64,000 nucleotides of DNA from Rhizobium leguminosarum (GCF_004123835.1 NZ_MZMU01000003.1:124001-188000), one strand, 5' to 3'. Positions 8,621 to 18,113 are shown, numbered from the stretch's first letter. Numbers and translations: made by a program. The notes: generated from the sequence alone by a model not told the origin.

Positions 8621-9093
8621 CAGACGCCGGTGGAGCCGAAGCCGCCTGCGCCGCGCATCGTTTCGCTTGCGGCGGTGATCTCGGCCACCCGCGCCTGGGT
8701 TACCGGCGCGATCACCATCTGGGCGATGCGCATGCCGCGCGAAATGACGAAGGCTTCCTCGCCGAGATTGACGAGCAGCACCTTCACTTCGCCGCGATAG
8801 TCGCTGTCGACGGTGCCCGGCGTATTCAGGCAGGTGATGCCGTTTTTGAAGGCCAGGCCGGAGCGTGGCCGCACCTGTCCCTCGAAACCTTCGGGGATCT
8901 CGAAGATAAAGCCAGTCGGCACCAAGGCCCGCTTGCCGGGCAGGAGTGTCAGTGGTGCTGCCTCGTCGACGGCAGCGCGCAGGTCCATGCCGGCTGCTCC
9001 CTTGCTTTCATAGACGGGCAGGTCGAGGCCTTCGCCGTTCGGCAGGCGGATGAGGTTCAGCGTCGGGCGATTGTGGCTGTTCTGAATATTCAT
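8620..9093 (-). CDS. dut: Deoxyuridine 5'-triphosphate nucleotidohydrolase
   Basis: Trimeric dUTPase that converts dUTP to dUMP and pyrophosphate, keeping uracil out of DNA and feeding dTMP synthesis. All five family motifs are present in order: [34 protein letters not shown] and the C-terminal [10 protein letters not shown]. Start at 9093 ([10 protein letters not shown]) gives 157 residues, the normal length; a longer in-frame extension to 9231 has no family similarity. It is divergent from prfC with a 95-bp spacer and coupled to the downstream GNAT gene. Confidence 0.95.
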   Translation of the reverse strand: MNIQNSHNRPTLNLIRLPNGEGLDLPVYESKGAAGMDLRAAVDEAAPLTLLPGKRALVPTGFIFEIPEGFEGQVRPRSGLAFKNGITCLNTPGTVDSDYRGEVKVLLVNLGEEAFVISRGMRIAQMVIAPVTQARVAEITAASETMRGAGGFGSTGV

Positions 9094-9188
9094 GGAGGTA
9101 TTAACCTTCGGTCCGCTCAGGCCGTCAAACATGAATTGAAAGTTATCCACGGAGACGTTAGATACGCGGCAACTCAAAGGATTGAAGT

Positions 9189-10772
9189 ATGGCCGAAAGT
9201 CTCGCCGAGGCGGTCTCCCGCCGCCGCACATTCGCTATTATCGCCCACCCGGACGCGGGTAAGACGACGCTCACCGAAAAGCTGCTGCTGTTCGGCGGCG
9301 CCATTCAGCTTGCCGGCGAAGTCAAGGCGAAGAAGGATCGCATGCAGACGCGTTCCGACTGGATGAAGATCGAGCGCGAACGCGGCATCTCCGTCGTCAC
9401 CTCGGTGATGACCTTCGAATATAACGACAATGTCTTCAACATCCTCGACACGCCGGGTCACGAGGATTTCGCCGACGACACCTATCGCACGCTAACCGCC
9501 GTCGACGCCGCCGTCATGGTCATCGATGCCGCCAAGGGTATCGAGCCGCGGACCCTGAAGCTTTTCGAAGTCTGCCGCATGCGCGATATCCCGATCATCA
9601 CCTTCATCAACAAGATGGACCGCGAAAGCCGCGATCCCTTCGAGATCCTCGACGAGGTCGAAGAGAAGCTGGCGCTGGATACCGCGCCGATCACCTGGCC
9701 GATCGGCCGCTCCAAGACCTTCTGCGGCTCGTATAATATCGCCGCCAACACGGTGCGCGGTTCGGACACCGAAATCGAGGGGACGCCGGTCAATGGCCCG
9801 CAAAGCGTGGCCGGCAGGCTGCCGGAAAACGAGCGCCAGGTCTTCGTCGAGGAGACCGAGCTGGCGATCGAGGCCTGCCGTCCGTTCGATCGTCAGGCCT
9901 TCCTGGAAGGCCATATGACGCCGGTTTTCTTCGGCTCGGCGTTGCGCAATTACGGCGTTCGCGATCTCATCAACGCGCTCGGCGATTTTGCGCCGCCGCC
10001 GCGAGACCAGGTCGCCGATACCAGGACCGTGCATGCGACCGACGACAAGATGACGGCCTTCGTCTTCAAGATTCAGGCCAATATGGACCCCAACCACCGC
10101 GACCGCATCGCCTTTGCCCGCATCTGCTCCGGCAAGCTCGAGCGCGGCATGAAGGCAAGGCTTGCCCGCACCGGCAAGCAGCTCGGCCTGACGGCGCCGC
10201 AATTCTTCTTCGCTTCGCAGCGCCAGTTGGCCGACACCGCCTATGCCGGCGACGTCGTCGGCATTCCCAACCACGGGACGCTCCGGATCGGCGATACGCT
10301 GACCGAAGGTGAATCGCTGGTCTTCCAGGGCGTGCCGAACTTCTCGCCGGAGATCCTGCGCCGCGTGCGCCTGGAAGACGCGATGAAGGCGAAGAAGCTG
10401 AAGGAAGCCCTGCAGCAGATGGCCGAAGAGGGTGTCGTCCAGCTGTTTTCGCCGGAAGACGGCTCGCCGGCGATCGTCGGCGTCGTCGGCGCTCTGCAGC
10501 TCGACGTCTTGAAGGAGCGGCTGATGGCCGAATACGGCCTGCCGGTCTCCTTCGAAATGTCGCGTTTCTCCGTCTGCCGCTGGATCTCGGCCGATCAGCC
10601 GGCCGATCTCGAAAAATTCCTCATCGTCAAGCGCGGCGATATCGCCCGCGATCTCGACGGCGATCCGGTCTTCCTCGCCCAGGACGGTTTCTCCCTGCGT
10701 TACGAATCCGAGCGCCATCCGGCGATCAAGATGGTCGCCATCAAGGAATATCACGCCGCCAAGGCGGCGTGA
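9189..10772 (+). CDS. prfC: Peptide chain release factor 3
   Basis: Translational GTPase of 527 residues that recycles RF1/RF2 from the ribosome after peptide release. G1 [13 protein letters not shown] at 19-31, switch [10 protein letters not shown] near 91, and G4 NKMD near 145, followed by domains II and III of RF3 rather than the longer EF-G layout. It is monocistronic: dut is divergent upstream, and the downstream LysR gene converges with only 3 bp between the stops. Confidence 0.96.
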   Translation: MAESLAEAVSRRRTFAIIAHPDAGKTTLTEKLLLFGGAIQLAGEVKAKKDRMQTRSDWMKIERERGISVVTSVMTFEYNDNVFNILDTPGHEDFADDTYRTLTAVDAAVMVIDAAKGIEPRTLKLFEVCRMRDIPIITFINKMDRESRDPFEILDEVEEKLALDTAPITWPIGRSKTFCGSYNIAANTVRGSDTEIEGTPVNGPQSVAGRLPENERQVFVEETELAIEACRPFDRQAFLEGHMTPVFFGSALRNYGVRDLINALGDFAPPPRDQVADTRTVHATDDKMTAFVFKIQANMDPNHRDRIAFARICSGKLERGMKARLARTGKQLGLTAPQFFFASQRQLADTAYAGDVVGIPNHGTLRIGDTLTEGESLVFQGVPNFSPEILRRVRLEDAMKAKKLKEALQQMAEEGVVQLFSPEDGSPAIVGVVGALQLDVLKERLMAEYGLPVSFEMSRFSVCRWISADQPADLEKFLIVKRGDIARDLDGDPVFLAQDGFSLRYESERHPAIKMVAIKEYHAAKAA

Positions 10773-10775
10773 TAG

Positions 10776-11666
10776 CTAACCGCCAAGCCGTTCCGCCAGG
10801 AAATCGACGACGGCGCGCACCGCCGGCAGCTGGCCGCGCCGGTGCGGCATCAGGATCGTCGTCTCGATGCTGCCGGCCGTCCATTCCGGCAGCACCCGCA
10901 CCAGCCGCCTCTCTGCCAGCGCCTTGCGGCAGACGGATGTCGGCAGGCAGGTAATGCCGAGCCCCGACATGGCCATTTCCATCAAGACATAGGGCTCATC
11001 CGCGGCCATGACGGAATGCAGCGTGACGAGAACCTCGTCGCTGCCCGAATAAAGCCGCCACTGGTCCTCCGTCAGGCTGGTCATGATCGTCGCATGCCGT
11101 GCCAGCTCCTCCGGCCGCCGCGGTTCGCCACGGGCATTCACATAATCCGGCGAGGCGAGGACGAAGAAAGGGTGGCTGGCAAGCTTCCGCTGCACCAGCG
11201 CCGAATCCGGCAGCGGCGTGCGGTGGCTGCGCAGCGCGATGTCGAACCCTTCCTGGACGATATCGACGAAACGGTCCGTCACGTGCACGGAGAGCCGGAG
11301 CTTCGGATAACGCGCCGCCAGCGCCGGCAGATGTTCCGCCAGGGTAAACTGCGCCGTCGGCACCGAGGCGGTGAGGCGAACGCTGCCGGCCGGTTCGGCT
11401 AGATGCCGCCGCACAATGCCCTCTGCCATCTCCGCCTCGATGATCGAGGCCTGGGCATGCTGAAAGAATTCCCGGCCGAGCTCGGTCAGCGCGAAGCTTC
11501 GCGACGTGCGCTGGATCAGCCGGACGCCAAGCCGTGCCTCCAGCTCCGCAACCCGCTTGCTCACCGTCGACTTTGGAATGCCGAGATGCCTTGCGGCGGC
11601 GGTAAAGCTGCCGCTGTCGACGGCCTGCACGAAAAGATGGAGATCGTTGAGGTTGAAAAGCGTCAT
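10776..11666 (-). CDS. LysR-family transcriptional regulator (divergent from a GST gene)
   Basis: A 296-residue LTTR: winged HTH in residues 1-60 (FTAAARHLGIPKSTVSKRVAEL) and a periplasmic-binding-like effector domain from about 90. I start it at ATG 11664-11666 (MTLFNLNDLHLF), which places the HTH at the usual distance from the N-terminus; the longer ORF adds 32 unrelated residues. It is divergent from the glutathione S-transferase gene at 11781, so it probably controls that gene and itself from the shared 114-bp region. Confidence 0.88.
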   Translation of the reverse strand: MTLFNLNDLHLFVQAVDSGSFTAAARHLGIPKSTVSKRVAELEARLGVRLIQRTSRSFALTELGREFFQHAQASIIEAEMAEGIVRRHLAEPAGSVRLTASVPTAQFTLAEHLPALAARYPKLRLSVHVTDRFVDIVQEGFDIALRSHRTPLPDSALVQRKLASHPFFVLASPDYVNARGEPRRPEELARHATIMTSLTEDQWRLYSGSDEVLVTLHSVMAADEPYVLMEMAMSGLGITCLPTSVCRKALAERRLVRVLPEWTAGSIETTILMPHRRGQLPAVRAVVDFLAERLGG

Positions 11667-11780
11667 CGTCAGCTTCCAGATATGTGGACATTGCGATGCA
11701 TTTATAGCCTCTACCGCACCATCGTCCACATCCTCACATTCAACGTGTCCAAACGGGTTCAATTCTGAAAGGAACGATTG

Positions 11781-12488
11781 ATGTCACCCATATTGTTTTA
11801 CGGCGTTCCGGAGGGCTGCTCCTTCGGCTCGGTCGTCGCGTTGGAATGGTCCGGCCTGCCTTATCGGCTCTGCCGCGTCGAGATGCCGGAAATAGTCTCC
11901 AGCGAAGAATACAAGCGGATCAATATGGTCGGCGAAACGCCGTCGCTGCTGCTCGAAGATGGCAGGACGATCAGCGAAAGCATGGCGATCCTCCACCATA
12001 TCGGCGCTCGCGCGATCGGCAACGGTCTGGGTTTTGCGCAGGGGTCGGCGGATTTCGATCGCCTGAACCAGATGCTCGCCTTTCTCAACACCACCTTCTT
12101 CCAGGCCTTCGGCCCGCTCTGGTATGCGATCGAGCATCCGCTGGAACCGGAAGAGAAGCAGGCCCTCACGGCCTATGGCATCGCCGCGGTTGAAAAGGCG
12201 CATCATACGCTGGAGCGTCTGCTCGATGGCCGCGAATGGCTTCTCGGCAACGGCCCAAGCCTGGCGGACGCCTATTTCGTCGGCATCGCCCGCTGGAACG
12301 ATTTTCATAAGGTCGTCGACCGCCGGCAGTTTTCCGGCCTGCATCGCCTCTATGAGCGCATGCAGCAGGAGCCGGCCGTGCGTTTTGCCCATGCGATCGA
12401 GCATCGGCAGGAGGCGAAAAGCAGCGGCGGTTTCCGCGGCGAGGTCAATCTGGCCGAAGCGCTCGGCCTGTTGAAACGAGCGGCCTGA
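11781..12488 (+). CDS. Glutathione S-transferase family protein
   Basis: A 235-residue GST-like protein: thioredoxin-fold N-domain (residues 1-80, with the cis-Pro region GETPSLLLEDGRTISES that binds glutathione) and an all-helical C-domain (to about 215, with the LADAYFVGIARW family signature). The N-terminal catalytic position reads PEGCSFGS, so a Ser or Cys could act. Start ATG 11781 behind AAAGGA at 11768-11773. It is controlled most plausibly by the divergent LysR gene. The natural substrate is unknown. Confidence 0.85.
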   Translation: MSPILFYGVPEGCSFGSVVALEWSGLPYRLCRVEMPEIVSSEEYKRINMVGETPSLLLEDGRTISESMAILHHIGARAIGNGLGFAQGSADFDRLNQMLAFLNTTFFQAFGPLWYAIEHPLEPEEKQALTAYGIAAVEKAHHTLERLLDGREWLLGNGPSLADAYFVGIARWNDFHKVVDRRQFSGLHRLYERMQQEPAVRFAHAIEHRQEAKSSGGFRGEVNLAEALGLLKRAA

Positions 12489-12533
12489 TCGCCGCCGCCG
12501 TCGCGCCCCTGCGGCGCGGCGGCCGATCTGCTG

Positions 12534-12914
12534 TCAGCCGGCAGCGATGATCTCGATCTCGACGAGCCAGTCGTCGCGCAGCGTTTCGACGATGATCGCC
12601 GTGGTCGGCACGGCGCGGCCGTTAAGGGCCCGAAGACGGGCATTCTGGTTCGCCTCCATAAAAACGCCGTCGCTGAGATAGCTCGTCAGCCGCACGACAT
12701 TGTCCACCGTCATATCAGCGGAGGTGAGGATGGCGCGCAGATTGGACCAGATGAGCTCCAACTGGCCTTCCAGATCGGCCGCCGCCATTCCCTGTCGATC
12801 GAGACCCATCGTACCGCTGACGAAGAGCAGCCGGGATGGATGCCTGACCTCCAGCGCATGGATGTAATCAGGGCTCGCTGCATAGATCCCCGGATTGTGC
12901 GCGATCATCTCCAC
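12534..12914 (-). CDS. RidA/YjgF/YER057c-family protein
   Basis: A 126-residue member of the Rid superfamily. RidA proteins form trimers and hydrolyse reactive enamine/imine intermediates from PLP enzymes; many paralogues have other roles. The C-terminal AVPTTAIIVETLRDDWLVEIEIIA resembles the family signature, but the Arg that RidA uses to hold the carboxylate (expected just before the A-x-x-x-V block) is not obvious, so this may be a non-archetypal Rid subgroup. It is divergent from an Lrp-type regulator, which hints at amino acid catabolism. Confidence 0.82.
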   Translation of the reverse strand: MEMIAHNPGIYAASPDYIHALEVRHPSRLLFVSGTMGLDRQGMAAADLEGQLELIWSNLRAILTSADMTVDNVVRLTSYLSDGVFMEANQNARLRALNGRAVPTTAIIVETLRDDWLVEIEIIAAG

Positions 12915-12995
12915 GAGTTTTTTCCTCCTCCGAATATCCTATTGAAGAATGTCAGTATCGGCGATTATCCTTCGGCCGAAAGGGGAGTTTGCGGA

Positions 12996-13523
12996 ATGGT
13001 GAAAAATACAGACGATCTTCGGCAGGGACGCAGGCAGCAGGCTGTCATCGATGCATTCGACCGAAGAATATTAGCCGCGCTCGCCGCCGACAGCAGCCAG
13101 AGTTATGCTAGGCTTGGCGAAGCGGTCGGCCTGTCGGCGCCGGCCGTGCATGAGCGTGTGCGCCGTCTGAGACAATCCGGCGCCATCAAGGGCGTGCATG
13201 CCGCACTCGATGGCGCAGCCCTCGGCAAACCGCTGCTTGCCTTCGTGCATGTGGAGGCGGCCGGCTGGGGCAAGAGCGAGCGGCTGATGCAGGTCCTGCA
13301 GTTTCCCGAGGTCGAGGAGATGCATTCGGTCGCGGGCGACGCCAGCGTTCTCTTCAAGGTCCGCACCGCCAGCCCACAGGCCTTGGAGGCTTTTCTGGCG
13401 CAGATCCATGCCGTTCCCGGTGTCACCGGCACCCGCAGCTATATTGCGCTTTCCACCTATCTGGAGCGTCCGGTACAGGCCAGCGTCACCGATAGCTGGC
13501 CGGACATGCCTCTACCGGAATAA
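12996..13523 (+). CDS. Lrp/AsnC-family regulator (divergent from RidA-like gene)
   Basis: A 175-residue feast/famine regulator. The HTH lies at about 20-75 (YARLGEAVGLSAPAVHERVRRL), with a RAM domain to about 160. Start ATG 12996 with AGGGGAG at 12981-12987. It is distinct from the Lrp paralogue at 6519. The head-to-head arrangement with the RidA-like gene (82 bp between starts) suggests it controls that gene. Confidence 0.88.
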   Translation: MVKNTDDLRQGRRQQAVIDAFDRRILAALAADSSQSYARLGEAVGLSAPAVHERVRRLRQSGAIKGVHAALDGAALGKPLLAFVHVEAAGWGKSERLMQVLQFPEVEEMHSVAGDASVLFKVRTASPQALEAFLAQIHAVPGVTGTRSYIALSTYLERPVQASVTDSWPDMPLPE

Positions 13524-13549
13524 AGGCGGGATGTTAGGCCGGCGCCAGC

Positions 13550-13957
13550 CTAATCCTCGCCCTCGAAGCGCGGCAGCGCTTCGATATTCTCCACCCCAGG
13601 CAAGGCCGACCGGCACCATATCTGCTTTTTCGGCACCAGTTCTCGCCGCTGGTCGATGCTGCCGACACGGATGCCGAACGCGCCGCCGTCGCCGTCCGTG
13701 CGGTAGAGTGGCGATCCGCAATTCGGGCAGAAGAATTGCCGGCTGAGACCACCGCTCTCGCCATATTTTGCATAGGCTCTTGGCTCACCTGAAGTGAGCG
13801 TGAAACGTCCCGGCCGCGCCGGCGCGGTGATGCGATAGGCCGAGCCCGTCAACCGCTGGCAATCGGTGCAATGGCAGATCGACACCCGCTCCGGGTCGAT
13901 CTCCGCCTGATAGCGTATCGCGCCGCAGTGGCATCCTCCGGTAATATGCATCGGCAA
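13550..13957 (-). CDS. GFA/CENP-V-family zinc protein
   Basis: A 135-residue protein with the glutathione-dependent formaldehyde-activating enzyme (Gfa) fold. Zinc-ligand cysteines: GCHCGAIRY near residue 8, CHCTDCQR near 29, and FFCPNCGSPLY near 76. Most small GFA-family proteins do not act on formaldehyde, so the fold is firm and the function open. It lies in its own unit, convergent with the Lrp gene. An alternative start two codons in (MHITGG) is equally plausible. Confidence 0.82.
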   Translation of the reverse strand: MPMHITGGCHCGAIRYQAEIDPERVSICHCTDCQRLTGSAYRITAPARPGRFTLTSGEPRAYAKYGESGGLSRQFFCPNCGSPLYRTDGDGGAFGIRVGSIDQRRELVPKKQIWCRSALPGVENIEALPRFEGED

Positions 13958-13990
13958 ATCCCCAAAGCATGTCGCGCAATGTACAGCGGT

Positions 13991-15523
13991 TTAGTCCGCC
14001 GGCTGAGCGGCCAAATGTGTGGCGTAGAAGGCCTTTGCATCGGCCGTGAAGGCGGCCCGCTGATCAGCTCTTGTATAGAACATATGGCCGCCGCGATAAA
14101 GCCTCAGTCCGACACGGCCGCCGGCGAGCGAGGGCGGCAGATGGTCGACCACGTAGCGGCTGACGCCATAAGGCGTCACCAGATCGCTATAGCCATGTGC
14201 GATCAGCAGATGGAAGGCCGGATTCGCGGCGAGCAGCTGCCTGATGTCGTCAGTGGCGCTGGCCTGGAAGCGCGATCCGCCGCCGCGCCCGCCGCCCCAT
14301 TCCCAGCGCCGGCTGATATCGCTGTCAAGCAGCGAATAGGTCATCTCGGTCCTGAAACCGAGTTCGTTGCGGGCGTAATCGGCAAAGGCGCCGCCATAGG
14401 CGCGGGTGAAACCGTCGAGGATGGCGTCGTCGCCGCGATCGTAATCCGATTCCGGATAGGGATCGGGTGCTGCAAAGGAGGCGTCGTAAGAGCTCATCAC
14501 CTCGCCGCTGCCCTCATCTGAATGTTTGACGAAGGAACTGCCGAGGAAGCCGCGGTTGCGGGTGACGATATCCTCGCGAATGCCGGTCAATGCGGCGATC
14601 CTGCCATAGAAGGCGGCGGCCTCGGCGCCCGTCGGCGGCGGCCCGGCCAGTGTCGTCAGATAGTCCCCGAGCGCAAAGGTCTCCGCCTCCTTCTGTTTCT
14701 CTTCGTCAAAAGCCTTGTGCCGGTCGAGTTCGGCCGCCGCCAGCGACGGCAGCTCCAGCGCTGCGCCGAGCGGGAACTGGTCGGCATTGAACATCAGCTG
14801 GCCCTCGAGCAAGGGGGAAAGCATCACCGCACCGGCGACGATGATGCCCTGGCTTTCCTGAAGCGCCGAGGCGACCTTGGCGGCGCGAAAGCCGCCATAA
14901 CTTTCGCCGAGAAGATATTTCGGCGAGTTGGAACGGTTGTTGTGCGCGACATAGAGCGCGATCGCCTTGGCAATGCTCTGGGCGTCGGCACTGACGTTGT
15001 AATAGTTGGAGGCGTCGTCTGCCTTTGCCGTTCGGCTCCAGCCGGTGCCGATCGGATCGATCAGCACGAGATCGGTGAAATCGAGCCAGCTTTGCGGGTT
15101 GTCGACGAGTTTCGCATTGGCGCCGTCGCGTCCGTTCGGTCCGAAGTCGAGAACCTTCGGCCCGACCAGCCCGAGATGCAGGAAGGCGGAAGCCGCACCC
15201 GGCCCGCCGTTGAAGGCAAAGGTCAGAGGCCGGTTCGCCCCGCCATCCCTTGCCACATAGGCGGTGTAGAAGATCGCGCCGGTCTTCGCCCCGTCCTGGC
15301 CGAAGAGATCCAGCGTGCCGGCAGTGGCGGTATAGGCAATCTTCCGGCCACCGATCGTCAACGCGTGCTCGGTGACCGAATCGGCCGGCAGCAGCTTCAG
15401 CACGCCGTCGCGTGCGCCGCTCTGGACATTCGCCCTCGGTGGATCGCTTTCCTGCGCATGGGAAAGGGCAGGCGCCAGCGACGCCATAAACGCGGCGAGC
15501 AGAAACAGGGTTCGTATGCGCAA
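13991..15523 (-). CDS. Exported S10-family serine carboxypeptidase
   Basis: Peptidase S10 homologue. I start it at TTG 15521-15523 because GGAGGAG sits 5 bp upstream and the product then begins with a clean signal peptide (MRIRTLFLLAAFMASLAPA, cleavage after SHAQ); the longer ATG ORF buries it. That gives 510 residues. Oxyanion segment FNGGPGAAS near residue 104, nucleophile GESYGGF near 214, Asp in HGYSDLVTPY and His in YRGGHMFYTR at the C-terminus complete the Ser-Asp-His triad. Probably periplasmic. Bacterial S10 enzymes are poorly studied; substrate unknown. Confidence 0.87.
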   Translation of the reverse strand: MRIRTLFLLAAFMASLAPALSHAQESDPPRANVQSGARDGVLKLLPADSVTEHALTIGGRKIAYTATAGTLDLFGQDGAKTGAIFYTAYVARDGGANRPLTFAFNGGPGAASAFLHLGLVGPKVLDFGPNGRDGANAKLVDNPQSWLDFTDLVLIDPIGTGWSRTAKADDASNYYNVSADAQSIAKAIALYVAHNNRSNSPKYLLGESYGGFRAAKVASALQESQGIIVAGAVMLSPLLEGQLMFNADQFPLGAALELPSLAAAELDRHKAFDEEKQKEAETFALGDYLTTLAGPPPTGAEAAAFYGRIAALTGIREDIVTRNRGFLGSSFVKHSDEGSGEVMSSYDASFAAPDPYPESDYDRGDDAILDGFTRAYGGAFADYARNELGFRTEMTYSLLDSDISRRWEWGGGRGGGSRFQASATDDIRQLLAANPAFHLLIAHGYSDLVTPYGVSRYVVDHLPPSLAGGRVGLRLYRGGHMFYTRADQRAAFTADAKAFYATHLAAQPAD

Positions 15524-15624
15524 GATGTCTCCTCCGGCGGTCGGGAATGAGAGGCTGAGATAGCGTAACATCCGCGGCCGACGACCGGCATCAAGAGATG
15601 GTGATGGACAGGTGAGCGAAGGGC

Positions 15625-16917
15625 TCAGCCGTCCTTTTCGACCGCATGGACATTGATCTCCACCGCCCGGCCGGCCTTCCAGCCATTAATCGCCGCGCCC
15701 AGTCCGAGCGCAACGAACAGGGCGGCGCACCAGGAAAAACTTCCGGTCCAGCCGTGGATGAGGCCGACGATGAGCGGGCCGATGGCGGCGAGCAGATAAC
15801 CGACGCATTGCGCCATGCCGGAAAGATGGGCGGCGACATCGGGATCGCGCGAGCGCAGCACGATTGTCGTCATGGCCGCCGCGATCAGTCCGCCCTGACC
15901 AATGCCCTGCAGCACCGCCCACAGCCAGACGGTCGAGAGCGGCGCGAAGAGCAGGCCGAGCAGGGCGATGACGGCGACGCCGCAGAGGCTCGCATTGATC
16001 AGCCGCTGGTCCCGGCCACGCACCGCGATATGCGGCACGATCAGGCAGGATGCCGCCTGCACCATCACCGACAGCGAAACGATTGCTCCGGCGGTGACGC
16101 CGTCGAGCCCGCGTTCGCGCAAGATCGGAACCAGCCAGCCGAAGACGCAATAGGCAAGTGCCGATTGCAGCCCCATGAACAGCGTCACCTCCCAGGCGAG
16201 CCGGTCGCGCCAGAGGCCTTTGACGTGGAAGCCGTTTCGCCTTGCCTGTCTGCCGCTGCGAAGAACCTCAGGCAGCCAAAGCAGGCTGACGATGAGGGCG
16301 GGCAGCGCCCAGATAGCGAGCGCGCCCTCGAGAGAGCCGCCGAGCGCGTGCTCGATCGGCAGTGTCAGCCCGGCCGCACTTGCCGCCCCGGCGCAGAGCG
16401 CCATCGTGTAGAAGCCGGTCATCAGCGCGGCACGTCCGCCGAAGTCCCGTTTCACCAGCCCCGGCAGCAGCACGTTGCCGACGGCGATGCAGGCGCCTGC
16501 AAGGGCGGTGCCGATGAAGAGCAGCGGCACGGAGGAAAGCCCGCGCAATGCAGTGCCGAGTGCCAGAAGCAGGAGAACGCCGAGCAGCGTGCGTTCGGTG
16601 CCGAGGCGCTGGGCAAAACGAGGCGCAAGCGGTGAGAAGGCGCCGAGGCAGACAACCGGCAGCGTCGTCAGCAGGCTGGCGCCCAGCGCGCTGAGGCCCA
16701 GTTCCGAGCGGATTTCCGGCAGCAGCGCCGAGGCGCTTGAGAAGACCGGGCGCAGGTTGAAGGCGATCAGCACCAGGCTTGCGCCCAGCAGGAAACGATC
16801 CGCAACTCCCCGCACCGGCGTTGCCTGCGGCGGCGGAAGGCTGCCGGCCTCGGCGTCTACAAGCAGTTCGTCGGCGGCGTCGAGCGCGCTGGCGGCATCG
16901 TTGGCAGGCGTGTTCAT
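15625..16917 (-). CDS. MFS transporter, CynX/NimT-type
   Basis: A 430-residue, 12-helix major-facilitator permease. The first helix block (LIAFNLRPVFSSASALLPEI) is characteristic of the CynX/NimT/YycB group, known for cyanate or 2-nitroimidazole transport; the substrate here is unknown. The first 40 residues are a hydrophilic cytoplasmic extension. The start overlaps the stop of the GntR-type regulator gene by 4 bp (16914-16917), so the two form one operon, and the regulator probably responds to the transported compound. Confidence 0.86.
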   Translation of the reverse strand: MNTPANDAASALDAADELLVDAEAGSLPPPQATPVRGVADRFLLGASLVLIAFNLRPVFSSASALLPEIRSELGLSALGASLLTTLPVVCLGAFSPLAPRFAQRLGTERTLLGVLLLLALGTALRGLSSVPLLFIGTALAGACIAVGNVLLPGLVKRDFGGRAALMTGFYTMALCAGAASAAGLTLPIEHALGGSLEGALAIWALPALIVSLLWLPEVLRSGRQARRNGFHVKGLWRDRLAWEVTLFMGLQSALAYCVFGWLVPILRERGLDGVTAGAIVSLSVMVQAASCLIVPHIAVRGRDQRLINASLCGVAVIALLGLLFAPLSTVWLWAVLQGIGQGGLIAAAMTTIVLRSRDPDVAAHLSGMAQCVGYLLAAIGPLIVGLIHGWTGSFSWCAALFVALGLGAAINGWKAGRAVEINVHAVEKDG

Positions 16918-17603
16918 GACAGGATCATCCGCTCGAGTGCGGCAAGAACCGGCGCCATGAAGCGGCGCACCGCCGCATCCGCCTTGTCGGGATCGCCGGT
17001 TTCGATGGCGTCGACGATATCGGCATGCGCCTGCATGTCCGGCTCGGGAATGTCCTTGCCGAGCGTCGCCGCGATGGTATCGGCGATCGAGGCCGAGAAG
17101 AAATCGTAGATCTCGATCATCGCCCGGTTGCCCGAAGCGGCGATGACAGCCTTGTGAAAGGCGAGGTCGCGTTCGATGAAGGCGGCCTGGTTGCCGCCAT
17201 CGTAATTGCCGCGCTCGGCAAGCAGCCGGTGAAGCCCGGCAACCGTCTCCGGCGTCTTGCGGATCGCAGTCAGCCGGGCTGCCTCGACGTCGAGCGCCAG
17301 GCGCGCCTCGAACTGGTCGCGCAGGCTGGCGCGCCGCGCCATCGTCAGCGGCCGGCCGGCATCGCTGGTGGCGCGGACATAGGTGCCCGAACCCTGCCTT
17401 GTTTCGAGATAACCCTGGGAGACGAGAACCCGCACCGCCTCACGCACCGTGCCGCGACTGACGGAAAGCATGGCCGAGAGCGAGGCTTCATTCGGCAATT
17501 TTTCGCCGACCGCCCAGCGTTTGCCGAGAATGTCGCCGCGGATCGCCTCGATCGCCTCGTCGGCGAGATTGGTCTTGCTGAGCGCTCGCATCCCACTACT
17601 CAT
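16914..17603 (-). CDS. GntR-family (FadR/FCD) transcriptional regulator
   Basis: A 229-residue repressor. N-terminal winged HTH at about 10-75 (LPNEASLSAMLSVSRGTVREAVRVL) and a helical FCD ligand domain with metal-type residues (D..FH..; a second H near residue 195). Two in-frame ATGs, at 17601-17603 and 17589-17591, both fall inside or at the edge of a perfect 47-bp palindrome, and neither has a clear Shine-Dalgarno, so the message may be near-leaderless. Likely autoregulated with the MFS gene it overlaps. Confidence 0.88.
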   Translation of the reverse strand: MSSGMRALSKTNLADEAIEAIRGDILGKRWAVGEKLPNEASLSAMLSVSRGTVREAVRVLVSQGYLETRQGSGTYVRATSDAGRPLTMARRASLRDQFEARLALDVEAARLTAIRKTPETVAGLHRLLAERGNYDGGNQAAFIERDLAFHKAVIAASGNRAMIEIYDFFSASIADTIAATLGKDIPEPDMQAHADIVDAIETGDPDKADAAVRRFMAPVLAALERMILS

Positions 17604-17636
17604 AAAGTCATCAGATGACTTTATGAGTAGTGGGAT
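17590..17636. promoter_or_regulatory. Perfect 47-bp palindrome over the GntR-gene start (probable operator)
   Basis: Arms of 23 bp (17590-17612 and 17614-17636) are exact complements around a single A. The centre reads AAGTCATCAGATGACTT, the sort of core FadR/FCD repressors bind. On the minus strand a TTGACG (17648-17653) and a TACTCA-like -10 (17624-17629, 18-bp spacer) place the palindrome over the promoter. The operator reading is inference. Confidence 0.7.
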
Positions 17637-17685
17637 TTCGATCTTTCGTCAACGCCGACATCACGACAATAAAGACATGGAGACA

Positions 17686-17714
17686 ATAAAAAAGGGCCGC
17701 CTCAGCGACCCTTT
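17686..17714 (-). terminator. Rho-independent terminator of a short minus-strand transcript
   Basis: On the minus strand, AAAGGGTCGC pairs with GCGGCCCTTT (10-bp stem, one G-T pair) around a TGAG loop and runs straight into six T. It ends whatever is transcribed from 17.7-18.0 kb leftward, not the GntR gene, which starts further left. Confidence 0.75.
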
Positions 17715-18113
17715 CCATGAGTTTGGCCTCAAACTGGCCTGGACTGTCTATGCAGCCCCAGGAAGGCGGGGATTAGAGCGAGGGCTGCCTCGCCTTCGTC
17801 ACCTCTTCCATGCCCGTTACGAGGTCCGAAATCTCATTAGACATTGGATCACCTTCCTTTCGTTCTGTTGCTGATGGCTTAAAGTTAGGCTGATTCTTTC
17901 GAGATGCAAGCAAAAATGCACGCATGCCCTGCTTTGGGAAACACGGGTGTTCACGAGAGAACACAGTGTTTTGCCAAATTTGAAGAGGCTATACGTCAAG
18001 AAACCGTCATGTTTGGCTTGCAAACCGGCCCCGCGTTAAGCTGTTGTTAGCTGCGTCGTTCGACAATTTCAGCATTCCCGCCGGTGCGGCGGCGGGTTCC
18101 GGAGCAAAGAGCC
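17715..18113. other. Intergenic region holding a possible small transcript
   Basis: This stretch is more AT-rich than its neighbours and has no conventional gene. It contains the 23-codon ORF, the inverted repeat at 17947-17964 and an overlapping AACACAGTGTT. The last 60 bp lead into the amidotransferase gene. Confidence 0.5.
17773..17844 (-). CDS. Possible 23-residue peptide ORF (or part of a small RNA)
   Basis: A short frame beginning MSNEISDLVTGMEEV, preceded by AAGGAAGGTGATCC, a good Shine-Dalgarno at the right distance. It ends at TAA 17773. A strong terminator lies 60 bp downstream (17686-17714), and a TTGACG (17994-17999) and an inverted repeat GTGTTC...GAACAC (17947-17964) lie upstream, so this looks like an independent transcript of about 250-280 nt. 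Whether the peptide or the RNA is the product cannot be told. No homologue known to me. Confidence 0.4.
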   Translation of the reverse strand: MSNEISDLVTGMEEVTKARQPSL

